Notes: a model not told the origin generated them from the letters alone. A DNA stretch of 64,000 nt from Utricularia gibba (GCA_002189035.1 NEEC01000002.1:5603001-5667000); one strand, 5' to 3'; shown: positions 11,290 through 24,687, numbered from the stretch's first letter. Numbers and translations are program-made.

Positions 11290-12780
11290 AATAATTCCCT
11301 TAAATGAAAATTCCTTATTCAAACCAAGCAAGATCTCTAATGAAATTAATTCTCCAATCTTGAGTAGTTTGGTGAAAATGTCTGCAATCTAAACTTCACT
11401 CTTGATATAGCAAAGTTTTATCTTCATTTCTTTCATATAATCCCTGATAAAATGAAATCAAGTCATAATAGGATTAGCATCAAACATAGGATTGTGTACA
11501 AGTTCAATAGCTTACTTGTTGTCAATATGAATCTTAGTGGGTAGGGCAAGTCACATCTAAATCCTAAATTCTACATCACATAAAGTAGCCAAATGATATG
11601 TCATACGTATGTATTTGCAGCCACATAATCAACATAAAATGTTAATAAAGTGATAATTATGTGTTTTTTTGAATTCTACACTATGACAATATCATTAAGG
11701 AAAAGCATAAATATACTTGTCTTTTTTGAGTTATTCATATTTAGAGTCTTGTCTATATTATTGTATCATTAAAGTTTCAATTTATTTATTGCACTATACC
11801 ACATTCCTAAGTCACTTGTTCCTTTCAAATATTTAAGGATTCCTTTAATTGCTTTAAGATGTATTTTTCATGACTCTTCAATAAATTTACAAACCAATGC
11901 TACAAAGAATAGGATATCAGCATGCAACTTAAGCTTTCATATTCAAACTCCATGCTTCTTGTGACTAGGAAATCATCTACATGATGCATACGATTAACAT
12001 ATTATCTTGATCTTTTTTCTTAAATATAAATACAATGTTTATATTCAATTTAGAGTTCACCTTGATGTAAATTATATAATAAAAAGTATGGTGTGGATTA
12101 TTGACCCTCACTATTCAGAATAAGTGGTTGCTTTCTTTAGGAATAATTATCATGATCATCATTCTTTATCTTATGTTAATAATTTAAAATTAATAAAGTA
12201 TATAGAATCATATAAAGTTTTTCGAGCCAAACTTGAAAATTCATTAAATATAACATCTTTGGTCAAATGAACCCTTTTTTGTTTTTGGATTAATAATTTG
12301 TAATTCATCAAATTTTAATCATATTGTAGGCTTTATCATCTAACATATCTGATTCATCATCAAATAAATAATAGATCCAAAAATTCACATATGTCAAAAA
12401 GAAATTTTCATCTCTAATATATATATATATACACTAGTATTATATAGTCATGTGTGCAACACTTGTATTAAGAATATATATCATAAGAATTCTTTTGGCA
12501 TTTGATTAGTTTTCCTGAGGCATTTAATCATATTAAAAATAATTTGATTTCTTCTTTTCATAATACTATTTTTATGAAGCATTTTTGGTTGCAATGAGAG
12601 ATTTTTGTATACCAACCTCTTTCAAAAATCAATGAATCAAATAGGGATGAACTCTTTTTCTTTGAATATTCTTAAACACTTAATGGATAAATCATAGCAT
12701 TAAATTTGTTGAAAAAACAACTAAAGACTTTCAATTTCATTAGATAATTAAACATTTTCAATTTTACTCTTCTTCATTTT
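11290..12780 (-). pseudogene. Decayed Ty1/copia pol (integrase, RT, RNase H)
   Basis: Minus-strand translation in shifting frames gives copia pol landmarks in the right order. Near 12490-12610 there is an integrase tail reading close to NGVVERKNQIILNMIK and MPKEF. Near 11950-11990 is the RT catalytic region (VDDFLVT). Near 11800-11880 is HLKAIKGILKYLKGTSDLG. Near 11570-11620 is an EYMTYHLATL-like RNase H segment. At about 11460-11535 is KIHIDNK...IELVHNP, and at 11355-11385 ADIFTK. Many stops and frameshifts show it is long dead. No LTRs were identified. Confidence 0.75.
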
Positions 12781-12849
12781 CGAATTTCTAAGCATAGTGA
12801 ACCTTTTTATAACACATGTATCCACCTTTTTATAAACTTAGAATTTGCA

Positions 12850-15350
12850 AAGAAAATGTAAATAAGAGATATAAATAATTTTGTTGAATTTGATATTGGC
12901 ATTGAATCAAAAAATGAAGATGGAAGTGTACAATCAAATCATATCTACTTTTCAAAACTATTTGAAAGTTCTAAAGAAAAAGTTAATAGTGAGAAGTTTA
13001 TTGATAAAAATGATATATTATATAATACTAATGAGCCATTTGATGGTGGTAGTGATGAGGTTGATTATAATTTTGATGTTAATATGGAGTCAATGTTTAC
13101 AAATTTTTCAGTAGAATCTATTCAATTTACTTACTATAGTGATACACGTGGAGAGACTCTTAAAGAAATAGTTTAGAGATAAGGAATAAATGAAGATAGT
13201 TTTATCCTTCTATATAATTAAAAGTTTGAAGCGTTCTTTCAAGGTGTACAAATCAAGTAATTCTCAATATGAAATTCCTTGTTTGCATGGAGAAACTATT
13301 GTGAAATGCATGTGACGTGTCAGAGTTATCTTCAATAACGTGACATCAGTTTGGCTAGTTTCACAGTATGATGGACCTTATACATGTTTCACTAATAGTT
13401 CCTGATTTACTCATTATGCGAATGTGCGAACAAATGTCATTGTAGCAGCAAATATTATGAATCCTAATATTTTCTATTTCTTGATGTAATCACATTGATG
13501 AAAAATCAACTTAAAACTAAACCAATATATAAGAGAGCATGGCTTGGAATCAAGCGTGGTATTCGAGATTTATATGGCATATGGGAAACCTCAATGCTTA
13601 ACTTGCCAACATATCTAAAAGCTACGTAAGATGCTATAACATGTATTTCATATTATTGTTATTCTATATGTTTGAATAAATATTTAATATGTTAATTTTC
13701 ATTTATTTTAGATACTATTGTTAAATATGGTCATTTTCATATTGATTTGGGTGAAGCTATGTTGCATCATGTATTCTTGGCGTTTGGACCTTGCATATGT
13801 GCTTATAAATATTGATGACCGATTATCTCTATTAATGTTACACATTTGTACTCACAATATCGAGACAAGTTACTTATTATGGTAACTCTTGATTGTGATA
13901 GAGTTATTGTTCCTTTAGCATTTGAAATTATTGAGAAAGAATTATTTGAGTATTGGCATTGGTTATTGAGCAACTTAGTGGATCATGTTATCAAGTTTGA
14001 TTTTCATACTACATGTATTATTTCTGATCGAAATGCATGGATACATAAGGAAGGCAATAACTTTCTAGCTTCTCAAAGGCCACAAGGAGCTCATCGGTAT
14101 TGCTTAAAACATTTGTGTGGGAACTTGAGAGTTATGTTTGAATCAGAAACTCTTCATAATTTATTTTAGAATGCTGCAATGACATCCAAAAAATCAAAAT
14201 TTCAGATTTTTATGAATAAGATAAAAGAGAAAAATAAGGATGTTTATGAGTATCTTGTTACAATTTCTAAAAAACGATGGACCTTTACATATGATGATGT
14301 TTATAGGTAATCTATAATTTACTTTTATTATATTAAATCTTGTTACCTTTAATTAGCAATTTTGAATTAAATTGCAGATGTGGGTTTATTAGTACTAGTA
14401 TTTCAGAATTGATGAATAGTTTATTGAGAGAAACACGAAAACTTCCCATCACAATATTAATTGAAGCTATATTTGAACAATGTGTAAAGTTTTTTTTTTT
14501 TTTTTGAAAATCACAAGAAAGTAAATGTGTTAATCGAAAAGGGTGAATGTTTGTCCAAATATGCTATTTCAACCTATAGAAAAAAGTATGAGAAATCCAA
14601 TGAATTCAAAGTTATTGAATATGACAATATCAAGCAAACAACTATAATGAATCCAAAACATCGTTTTTATAGGGATACCACAAACTACACCATATATTTG
14701 AAGGAGAGCAAGTGTTCATGTAGAAAGTAGAAACAACTTGATATACCTTGTTAACATGCTATTCAGATTTTTTTAATCATTTTTTTTCTGAAAATTATGA
14801 GTATAACTTCTTTTTTCTTTTTGCAGGTTTTCAAAGCATTTGAAATGGATGCACGTACTTTTATTTCATAATACTATGAAATTAAAATACTTGCAAAGTT
14901 GTGAACAAAGTAATTTAGCTCCCATTTACCTTCAATTGAAAGAGTACATGCACCATTTCATTTGATATATAATTCAGAAACACATGTGACAAAAACATGT
15001 GTAGCCCATGACAAAATAACTCCATTTCCAAATTGTATGAGTGGACGTTAATATCATAGAAGAGTAAAGAAGTAGAGCAAGTTTTATTCTCCAGTACATA
15101 GTGGTCGTCCTAGTGCGCAATCGATTTATTAGAGTCCCTAGTGAAAGTATTCATTCCATAGATACTTTTCACTCTTATATTAACTCTTTGTCAATAGGTT
15201 TTAGAGTTGGGATCATCGTTTACTTTGTGGTGACTGGATTATCCATGGGTGCATCGTCCAACACCTGTTAGATCAAAGTCCTCATTGCAGCCCTCTGTTT
15301 ACACCAACTGTTCAAAGGGATAGGTCTGGATGTATGCATCCTTGAGATAA
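12850..15350 (+). pseudogene. Decayed MuDR-type (MULE) transposase
   Basis: Plus-strand frames give the MULE domain order. There is an acidic N-terminal part (12880-13170), a zinc-knuckle-like segment near 13240-13400 (CLHGETIVKCM... then YTCF), a helical pre-catalytic block near 13500-13620 (LYGIWETS, LNLPTYL), and the transposase core at 13846-14169 (LLIMVTLD, VPLAFEII, FEYWHWLLSNL, TCIISDRN, HRYCLKHLCGN). A SWIM-like zinc finger follows at 14690-14755 (LKESKCSCRK, then IPC and H). Several in-frame stops and two intron-like gaps break it. The terminal inverted repeats were not found. Inactive element. Confidence 0.75.
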
Positions 15351-15659
15351 TAATAAAACAAAAAACTTAAAATTCATCTTTCTCTTTTTTTTGGGGGTAG
15401 ATCAAGTAGCAATCAAAATCAAGAATCCTATTTTATTTTGGAATTTATTAGAACTCTTCAAACTATCATTTATACTTTTTTTGAGAATTTTTCAGGGCAC
15501 GTCAAATAAGTGAGATAAACAAATAGTATTATTTTATTAATATATAAAATGATAAATTATAAATGCATTATTTTAATAATTAAAATGATTGAGGTGTACA
15601 ATATCACAAATATGATTAGTAAGATGGTGAATGAATTTTGGAAATATGAATATTTGTGT
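15351..15659. other. AT-rich flank of the MULE fossil
   Basis: Nothing beyond AT-rich DNA is seen here. Confidence 0.4.
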
Positions 15660-16690
15660 AAAATTACCCAGCTTAGCCTCAACACCACACGCCGTGAAGC
15701 CTCCCTCGGAGCCTCAGCACCCCTGCCAGCCTTTAGGAACGCTCTTCACCCACTTACCAAGTAGCCGTGACGCCCGGCATCACTCTCCCTCACATCCTGC
15801 ACACACCCACCTGCCACGCCCTTGCCCAGATCACCTACACCCACCCTACACACACATACGGACTCTGCGCGCACCCAACCCATGATCTCCTTCGGACGAG
15901 ATTTCGAGGCTAACCTCCTTGAAGTTTTTGAGGCTGATGCCCAGAGATGGTCTCTCCAAGACTAGTGCAAGATGTGTTGGCTGCCCAATCTTCTGCACAC
16001 ACTCACTAAAGATTATAACATAAGATCTCCGTGAGACTCTGCAGCTTGATAAGTCACTACTGATAAGCGTATAATCAGTGTAGCTTGAGCGTCTGGTTTC
16101 GAAACAAAGTAAAGTTAAACACAAAACACCAGAATTAATCACGTAAAACCCAATGTGGAAAACCTCCTGGTGGGATCAATTCACTATGCTTTGGTTACAC
16201 CATACAAAGGCAACAGTTTTACAAAACACGCAGACACAGTTGGAACCCAATTCCTCCCACCCCTGAACTCACTCTGCATCACCCCAAACAGACAGAGTTA
16301 TTACAACTAAAAACCAATGCATGCACCTCCCACTTTCTCCAGCGCCCACGTGGCATAACTGCTCCATTTCCACAACGTGGGAGGCACCACTCTTCACACT
16401 TCTAGCCTGAGCATGAAAACGCCATTGCGTTTTATTCCACAAGATGTGGGGGTGCTGAGGGGTTAACCTCCCAGGGGTTACCCGCAAGGGTTGCCTGCAC
16501 ACGCATGCAACCACCTAAACCCGTAGCAAACCTATTCTCAATGCTAAAATAAAATTCATGATCCCCTTGCCTTTCGATAACCTCCGTGACTCTGACCCAA
16601 CTGCCTCGGTTGCTTTTCGCCACGCTCCTTCGGCTTCCCCGGCCTCTCTGTGATTCCGTGCCTTTTACTTCATCCACCGACACCATCACC
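15660..16690 (-). mobile_element. Probable LTR-retrotransposon (copia-type) LTR debris
   Basis: The region is clearly GC-richer than its AT-rich surroundings. Read on the minus strand it contains GTGAATTGATCCCACCAGG followed by GGTTTTCCACATTGGGTTTT and ACGTGATTAATT (complement of about 16135-16190), a word order typical of the 3' part of plant copia LTRs. A TATA-like TGGAATAAAA lies upstream on the same strand. No adjacent pol, matching second LTR or target duplication was recognised, so it may be a solo LTR or a fragment. The short ORFs in it have no family. Confidence 0.4.
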
Positions 16691-18120
16691 TAGTCTTCAT
16701 TAAATATGCGTTTTCGCTTGCTATGGAACCCTTTTTGTTCATCAATGAATAGGTGTAGTGCAACACCAAAAAAAAACATTCTAAAAAATTATTTTAAAAT
16801 CATTTCAATTTTTATTGGAGTAACAGTATTTCAAATTCTAAAAAAATTGAAGTAATTAACAATTTCAGTTTCATTTAAAGCATAAAAAGTGCATGTTTTG
16901 TTCAATAATCATTTATATAAGTACTTTTATTCAAGTTGTAACTATATCATATTATTAGTAGGGTATCCCACATCATTGATGTAGCACATCCTCCAACCAC
17001 CAGGCCCATGCACACCTTTTTATGAACTTGGTCCACGAACCCCTCTCAGTTGGCAAGGCCAGTTTGATAGGAGTCTCTCAATTTAACCAGCCTACTGACT
17101 TTAACCTTTCTATGAACTAGAGAAAGTCTTATGTTCATTGGAAATCAAGTGCAATTATGTGACGATAGCTATTGAAGGGTGTATGAGACGCAGACAATGG
17201 AGGATGATTTTTCATTTTAATTATTAACTCATTTTTGTATGAATGTTATAATTGTATTAATTTTTACCCATATGGTTTGAATAAATTAGAAGTATTTTAC
17301 GATGGAAGGGGAGGGGAGGACAAGTAAGAGGATGGTCCATTTATTTAAATCTATTCCATCATTTATTATTTTATCCTTGATTAATATTTTCATATTGAAA
17401 ACTATTTAATCCTTATATTTTAAATTATTGTAACCAAACAAGTGATAAAAATAATTCCTAATAATTTTAATATATCAAACATGTCTTGCTCTTTAAACTC
17501 ATAGAATCCTGGAATGAAACCTTTGTTTATTTTATTGATTATAAAAAAACACATATTTCAACACAAAACACAAGCTAACTAGAAACAAGACACCAAATAA
17601 CTCTATGGAATTATGGCATGATACATTGGCTATGATATTGACAATGCGAATTAATAGCAACCAATTTAATAGACTCAAGTAGCAATATTATTCAAGAAAA
17701 ATAGGAGATGTGGTGTGGAGGGGCCTATTGCTTAGTTATCTTTTTGCTCACCTTGGTTGATGGTACAACAATCACCATTAATGACAATAACAATGGGAAA
17801 TGGTCAAATATATTGTATGAAGTCCATGAGAAGTTATCAAACTTTTGTACTTTGGATGCATGTCTACCAAAAAGAATGGTTAGTATTGTTGATATGGATG
17901 AAGAGTCTTTGAATTCTTACACATGGAAAAGATTAAATTTGGTATTACAAAAGTCAAGTGTTGGAATAAAAAAAATGAAAGAGTGTGGAGTTGCTTCCTT
18001 ATGTCAAACTTGGGGCTCTCCATCACATGTTGTATTGATACTTGGGGACCATGGGACATTATGAAAATCCAATTGAGTGCTAGTTCAAGGTATTCATTCC
18101 CTACCAATAGTTAGAGCGCA
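16691..18120. other. Intergenic DNA with one unassigned ORF
   Basis: Mostly AT-rich. An open frame at 17708-18064 (118 codons, beginning MWCGGAYCLVIFLLTLVDG) has a hydrophobic start that could mimic a signal peptide. There is no recognisable domain and no continuation across splice sites that I could support. It may be a gene fragment or chance. Confidence 0.35.
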
Positions 18121-18779
18121 TATATTGTGAATATTATTTGCTCACTAGAGAAAAAGTTTTCTTTGTTTTTTACTAGAGAAGAAAAATCAAGGGCAACAAT
18201 CATTGTAAATCAATTTATTGAAAGAAAAAGGAATCTAATTCCAATTGGGCAAAAATCATTGTAAATAAATAAAAACGATTTTTTTACAAATCACAATTGA
18301 TTTTTACATCTAATTAATAAAATTACACCGGATATAAGGCTGCGGTTTGTAAATAAATTATTTTTATTTTTTTAAAAAAATAAAAATATATTTTAAAAAC
18401 ACTATGTTGAGGGCACCCCAAATATGGGCCAAGGGATGGCTCTTAATGGGCTCAAGCCCACTACTAGAGGCCCAACTTTTGGGCGTTCTCTCGTTTTCAA
18501 TTTTATTCGCGCCTTAATTGAGGCACGCTATGGGGGCCCGCTACAGTCTTTTAACAAATGTTTAGATCTGCGGTCCCCACAAATGCACCCAACGGTGTCC
18601 CTCCAGCCACGTATTGAGGTCGTGGTAGTTGGACACGTGTAGGGCCAGATATTGAAGATGAGCGGATTCCCATCATTGCTGCCCTGCACCTCGCGACATC
18701 CGAGTAAAGTTCGAAATCGCATGCATGCGTCGCTTGACTCATGATTTATCATCTTTTCCCCGATATTCATGAATACTAT
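18121..18779. other. Intergenic DNA, GC-richer patch
   Basis: AT-rich sequence gives way to a patch at about 18415-18720 with GGGCCCGC and other GC-rich words. No coherent reading frame, tRNA or element end is recognised. Confidence 0.35.
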
Positions 18780-19015
18780 TATAAAAATAAAATATCATTT
18801 ACTAATATTTTCATTAAAAAATTATAAAAATATAATATCATTGACTACTATTTCCATTAAAAATTATTATAAAAATATAATATCATTTACTACTATTTTC
18901 ATTAAAAATTGTTATAAAAATATAATATCATTTACTAATATTTTGACTAAAAATTATTATAAAAATGTAATATCATTTACTAATATTTCCATTAAAAATT
19001 ATTATAGAAATATTT
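18780..19015. repeat. 45-bp AT-rich tandem repeat, about five copies
   Basis: A unit of about 45 bp (core ATAATATCATTTACTA then TTCCATTAAAAATTATTATA) is repeated about five times with point differences, ending upstream of the TMKL1 promoter region. Because 45 is divisible by three it leaves an open frame across the array, which I regard as non-coding. Confidence 0.8.
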
Positions 19016-19516
19016 TAACCTCTCTGACAAGTGACAATTGCCCGTTGCTGAAATTCAAGTTTGATGGAGATATCGTTTTCAACGGTCGAAAATCGAAAGC
19101 GTGTCCGCTTTTGAAGATGAACAGTTAACTGACATTCGCCATGGATGGCTGCTTTCACCGCTTGCTCGCTCTATTTCACTTCATCTCATTTTCAGTTGAG
19201 AAAAGAAAAGAAACAACCAAGTTCGGTATGCTGTGCGTATCTGTAGGGAGGAGGAAAAGTGAAGGGTCATTAATGGCGATGCACACCATTAAAGAAGGAA
19301 CCTTGTGCCGTTGAAACCCTTTCACACGACGTTTCTCCGAGCTATCTCTCTCATTCTGTGTCATCTGTGTCATCAGCGTTTGTCAGCTCGCCACAAGGGC
19401 TGGAAACCAAGAACTTCACTCGACGCCGAAGAAAAAAGAAATCTGCGTTTGCTTCGCCCTTTTTGCTGAAAGATTCGTTTTTTTTTTTCTCCGTCTGCTG
19501 GTGCTGGGTGTCATTA

Positions 19517-21591
19517 ATGGCGGGTCCAAAGCTTTTCTGGGTATCTGCTGTTACCCTCGTCGCTCTGTCTCTCACACTGACTCCCACTCGTTCTACTTCG
19601 GATGTTCAGTTGCTATTGTTCAAGATTAAACCCACATTGCAAGGATTCGCAGAAAATTTACTCCTTTTATCATGGAACGTTACTGTGCCTCTCTGTCAGT
19701 GGCGAGGATTGAAATGGGGGTTCACGAATGGCTCCAATTTGGCGTGTCTTGATCCTTCTTCCTCTCATTGGAATAATGTTTCGTTGTACAAGAACCCATC
19801 TTTGCAGCTCGTTTCTGTGGAGCTTCCCTCGGCGAATCTCACTGGTTCGATTCCGAAGGAGATCGGTGAACTAACGAACCTGAGAAGTCTTTATCTTGGC
19901 GTCAATTCTTTGTCTGGGACTATTCCTTTGGAGCTCGGATATAGTTCTTCTTTATCAGACATTGATTTGAGCTACAATTTGCTTCAAGGATCGCTCCCAA
20001 CATCTATTTGGAATCTCTGCGATCGCCTTGTTTCACTCAGGCTCCACGGCAACTCGCTCTACGGCTCATTGCCAGCGCCGGCGCTGCCGAATGCTTCGTG
20101 CCCCAATCTAAAATTTCTCGATCTGGGTCACAATTCGTTCACAGGAAACTTCCCGGAGTTTTTCTCCGTTGCAGGTTACGGCTCTTTGGTAGAGCTTGAT
20201 CTCGGCTCCAATATGCTCTCCGGTCAAATTCCCGATGCTATATCCCAAATGAGGCTCCAAAAACTGAATCTTTCTTACAATAACTTCACTGGGCCTCTAC
20301 CACATTTTGGAGAATCCAAGTTCGGCGTCGAATCCTTCGAAGGAAACAACCCTGCCCTTTGCGGGCCGCCGCTGAAGGGCTGCCATGGAACCTCCGGGCT
20401 GAGCTCCGGCGCGGTGGCAGGGCTTGTTATCGGTTTAATGACCGGAACGGTGGTGCTGGCCTCCCTGTTGATAGGCTATTTACAAGGTCGGAGAAGGAAG
20501 AACATAGATGAAGAAGAAGATGAACTTGTGGACAACGGCGAGGATGACGATACCGGTGAGGGGAAATTGGTGGTGTTTCAAGGCGGGGAGCATTTGACAT
20601 TAGAAGACGTGTTGAATGCAACAGGGCAAGTTACAGAGAAAACAAGTTATGGAACGGTGTACAAAGCCAAGCTGAGTGATGGTGGAACGATTACTTTGAG
20701 ATTGCTGAGAGAAGACAGCTGCAAGGATCTGAGTTCCTGTATGCCTGTGATTAAGCAACTGGGAAGAATTCGCCATGAAAATCTCATTCCTCTGAGAGCT
20801 TTCTATCAGGGAAAGAGAGGGGAGAAGCTTCTCATCTATGATTACCATTTGCCTAGCAGAACTCTCTTTGATCTCCTACATGGTAACATCTCATGTTCTC
20901 AACGTTCTGTTTGATGGCTGTCGCTCATGTTTACTTACCAATCAACTGTTTTTCAGAACCAAGAGCTGGGATGCCAGTGCTCAACTGGGGAAGGAGACAC
21001 AAGATAGCTCTGGGGATAGCCAGAGGACTGGCGCATCTCCATGGGCTTGAATCACCAATGGTTCACGGCAATGTGAGATCAAAAACTGTTCTCGTGGATG
21101 ATCTGTTTGTCGCCCGGCTCAACGAATTCGGTGTCGACAAGCTGACATTACCCTCTGTGGGGGATGAGATTGTAGCACAGGCGAAAATGGAAGGGTACAA
21201 GGCGCCTGAGCTCCAGAGCATGAAGAAGAGCAGTCCCAGGAGTGATGTCCATGCATTCGGGATACTACTGCTTGAGATCCTCCTAGGGAAAAGGCCAGGG
21301 AAGAGTTCAAGAAACGGGGAGTATGTGGACCTGCCGTCCATAGTGAAGGCGGCAGTGCTGGAGGAGACGACAATGGAGGTGTTCGATGTGGAGATACTGA
21401 AGAGCGTTCGGAGTCCGATGGAGGAAGGGGTGGTTCAGGCGCTGAAACTGGCGATGGGGTGCTGCACTCCGGTGGCGGCAGTCCGGCCCTCCATGGAGGA
21501 AGTGGTGAGGCAGTTGGAAAGCATGCCGAGGAGCAGGTCTGCTCTGTATAGCCCTGCGGAGACGAGAAGTGGGAGCCTTACTCCATTTTGA
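19517..21591 (+). CDS. TMKL1: TMKL1-type leucine-rich-repeat receptor pseudokinase
   Basis: There are two exons, 19517-20882 and 20957-21591, giving 666 residues; the phase-1 junction restores LLH-E-PRAG. The start at 19517 (MAGPKLFWVS) is chosen over an upstream in-frame ATG at 19358 because it begins a signal peptide. Domains: signal peptide about 1-27, LRRs about 98-262, CGPPLKGC at 282-289, a membrane helix about 299-321, an acidic juxtamembrane run (330-348) and a kinase-like fold from about 360. Catalytic residues are missing: VAIK Lys is Arg395 (ITLRLLR), HRD reads HGN (492-494) and DFG reads EFG (512-514). This pattern is that of plant TMKL1, considered an inactive receptor at the plasma membrane. 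Coding is intact, so the losses are family features, not decay. Confidence 0.93.
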
Positions 21592-21966
21592 TGGTATGTT
21601 GATGCTGCTGTAGTTTTATTATATAGAGGATGTAATTAAATTAGCACACCTGGTTAGTTCACGACTGAGGCAGATTTTTAAATGATTCTGAGTACTTTTT
21701 TCTTTATGGAACTGTCCACAAACCTTTGAAGTTTGAATACAAATCACAACAGCAACAAGAAAATGTTGGATGCGTTTTCAGTCCTGAGGCAAGATCAGCA
21801 ACTCCAGTGCTCCACTTCCCGTTGTGAGAAGCAGGTTGTACAAATGAAACAGGAAATCGGCAGATTTAGCCGATATTGATATATACTCACAGTGTGTATG
21901 AATATTTGGTGTCAATGTTCATCTCATCCAAGTAGAATTCGAGAGAGGCGTTGCGTGTCGTATCGA
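21592..21966. other. Spacer between two convergent genes (TMKL1 and pectate lyase 3' ends)
   Basis: TMKL1 (+) and the pectate lyase gene (-) end toward each other across about 375 bp, which should hold both 3' UTRs. No other feature is seen. Confidence 0.6.
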
Positions 21967-24687
21967 TCAGCATTGTCCGCCTCCACGGCAGCCGAGTGCT
22001 CCGGCTCCGGAGGTCAGAGTTGCAACCAGAGAAGAAGATCTTGCGGCCAAACTAGAGGCTCGTGCGTAGCTGGTGGCTGTGGAGCCGCCCGAGGGGATAA
22101 AATAGGCTCCATTTAACATGAGATCGCCCTCGGACCTCCAGTTCCATGTCTTCCAAATACCGTTTCCAGCATTCACCCTATGGGTCACCTGTCAAAACCG
22201 ATGGAAAACAAGCATGTGTTCAGGGTGTCTTCTTGCTTCTTAATTCGACTTGTTGGATAAGGAAAACTGAAGAACAAACCTCTTTAGCAAAGGGGTTGAA
22301 TGGAGCCAGATATCTGTTGCCTTGGCTGTTGATGGTTGGGTCACCACTGCCTCCAATGGCATACATTTCCCAATGGGTGTAGTCATTGTTGACGACATGG
22401 AAGTACCCATGCCTACACCTGCGTTTGTATCATAAAAATCCATTTTTTGGTTTAGTCGCTATACATTGTATCCCATCACTTACATCTGTTATAACTAGAA
22501 AGTACACTTGTGTTCACCTTGGCATTCTCTGGATTAGGCCTTCTCCAAAATGGTTGAATGCAATGGTTGCCTGCATACCCTTGTCTCTAGTATAGGAATC
22601 ACTATGTCCCAACAGCATCACCTGCTCAAAGCAAAGTAGCTTCAGCAGCCGTGAAACCACATCTCTACACCAAAAAAAAAAAAAAAAAAAAAATGTTTTA
22701 CCTCATTGTGATTGGTGAAGTAGTTGTTCGTAATGGTAATCGCGGTCGATCCCATGATCACATCGATCAAGCCATCGGCGCAGCTGGAGAAGGAGTTGTG
22801 ATCAATCCAAATATAACTGGACCCAAATATTGAAATCCCATCGCCATCCGCCATCGTCCTCCATCCATAGTGCTCTGGAGAGCTCCTCACCATTGCATTC
22901 CCGGTAGGCTTGCAATCGTGTATATGGAGTCCATGGATGATGATATTGGTCACAAATTGTATAGTTATGCAGGCCCCATTAGCAATGTGGACATTAGCTC
23001 CACGAGCATCGATAGTCTTGAAGCTGTTCATGATCAGCTCTTGCTTCAACGTGATCACCATATCTCGTTTAAAGACGATCCACAGAGGTTGATCTTGGAT
23101 CACGGCGTGGCGCAGAGTCCCCGGACGTGGGTTCACCGGGTCATCATCCCCTGGATCGGAAACCACATAATAAAGACCGTCACGTCCGCCCACGGCGTTG
23201 CGCCCAAACCCGATGGAGCAGTCGGCGAGACGACGGCGGTTCCGGGTCCAGTTGGGATCGCATCGCCAGCAATCGTCTATTGGGTTGCCTGTGCCACATG
23301 AGAAATATCCCAGCTTCCTTCTATCCGTAGCATTGTGCAAGTCCCTGAAACCACCATCTAATTAGTGCCAAATTGCAGCACCGGAAAATGAGCACAAACT
23401 ATTTTTAATGAAACAGAAGCAAGCAAATAAAGCCATAGACATTAGCCAGTCTCAGCTTGAGATAAACCACCAAAAATGACAAAACCTTCGAGGAATGGGG
23501 TGTTTCATTACCAAGTGTAAGCAAATTTTTCAAAATATAATGAGGATAAATTTTTTAAAGTTGATGATCACAGCAAAAGAATTTTCTAAGATCACCCAAA
23601 TCAGATTTTAATAATACGTTAAGAAATAAATCAAATATAAAAATGGGGATCTATCCACTTCGAGTCCAAGCTGGTGGGGTAGGTACAAACGGAAGCCTCA
23701 ACCTTTAATGCAGCTGACACTTAATTTAATGCTACGCCGTCTGGGTAGTGCCGAATGAGAGGCAGCAATCCGACCGCCCCATGCATAATATATGTATTTA
23801 CCAGGTGCACATTGAAGAAAACACATAGTTGACACATGCAGAAGGAGAGAGATAGATGCCCACAAACAGAGGCATGTGTAAATGGGCCATCATAACCACT
23901 CCTTATAATTGAAGAAAATTAACTCATAATCACATGCAATTATGTATCCATGTATCTTAGTACAGGGTGACCAACACAAACGAGTTCATGGGCACGGGCC
24001 ATCATCCTTTGAAAACGAATTATCCAGAAAATGATATTCTTTCTTTGCAAGTTTAGTATTGGTACTTTTTATTTCGCTGGGGCAAAGCGAGTAATGGAAT
24101 CAATTTACTCTCATCAGCAACTCGTGTTTCTCGAACTATACCGGTTATATGCTCAGCCTGGTTGAGAACTATGAACAGTTCTTAATCAGTGGGAAAGGGA
24201 CTCACATGTCTGCTCTGACGCCATCGACTGTCTCTGGATCTGGATCATCTGCTACTCTGCGATGCTCATATTCCCGAAGCCTGCGAGTTTACGGTCTTCG
24301 TTATGCAATGCAGATTCACGCGTAATTCGATGCGTGCGTGCAGAGACACGGACTCGAAAAGTAGACGACTGATTGGAATGGGAACGGGAACGCAATTGCA
24401 AGCTTACCTTTGCCCTAGCGTTGAGTTACTCAAGTTCCTCTGCAACCGAACCTGTTCGTCGCTGTAAAACAGCATCGTGAAAAGCAGCTCATAATGAGCG
24501 CCGACGCAAATTCTTTCAATTATCGCACATCTCATGAAGTAGAGCTTCGTACTTCGATGACGTAAATCCAAATCGCGATCGATTAGCGGAAAAAAAATGA
24601 GTGCAAGAATTACCTCGGCGCGGTGCTGGCGAGCGTCGGCGAGACAGCAAACAAGACGAAAAGCAGAAGTGCGTGAGAAACTGCCAT
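21967..24687 (-). CDS. Pectate lyase (polysaccharide lyase family 1)
   Basis: Seven exons on the minus strand, in transcript order 24687-24614, 24461-24408, 24280-24206, 23344-22702, 22621-22518, 22418-22280 and 22188-21967, join to 436 residues. The enzyme cleaves de-esterified pectin by beta-elimination in the wall. Residues 1-21 form a signal peptide ([13 protein letters not shown]). The N-terminal domain is followed by [17 protein letters not shown], Ca-site aspartates around 235-262 ([14 protein letters not shown]), the WIDH motif at 247-250 and the catalytic-arginine segment [11 protein letters not shown] from 314. The C-terminus has [15 protein letters not shown] and a Cys near the end ([11 protein letters not shown]). 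A TATA-like TATATAAA lies at 24801-24808 on this strand, about 115 bp upstream. An A-run of about 23 lies in the intron at 22671-22693. All key residues are present. Confidence 0.95.

Noticed and set aside
16963-16985. ATCCCACATCATTGATG resembles the upstream element of plant snRNA genes (RTCCCACATCG)
   Set aside because: No TATA box at the required spacing and no snRNA-like sequence follows.
17708-18064. Possible secreted protein gene
   Set aside because: A hydrophobic start alone is weak; no domain, exon continuation or promoter could be supported.
18769-19128. 119-codon ORF with repeated IKNYYKN units
   Set aside because: It is the translation of the 45-bp AT-rich tandem repeat; no other sign of coding.
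22642-22701. Open frame of the pectate lyase exon running on into KHFFFFFF-like residues
   Set aside because: It is intron read-through: the donor after HNE (GAG^GTAAAA) and the A-run belong to the intron, and the next exon continues in phase.
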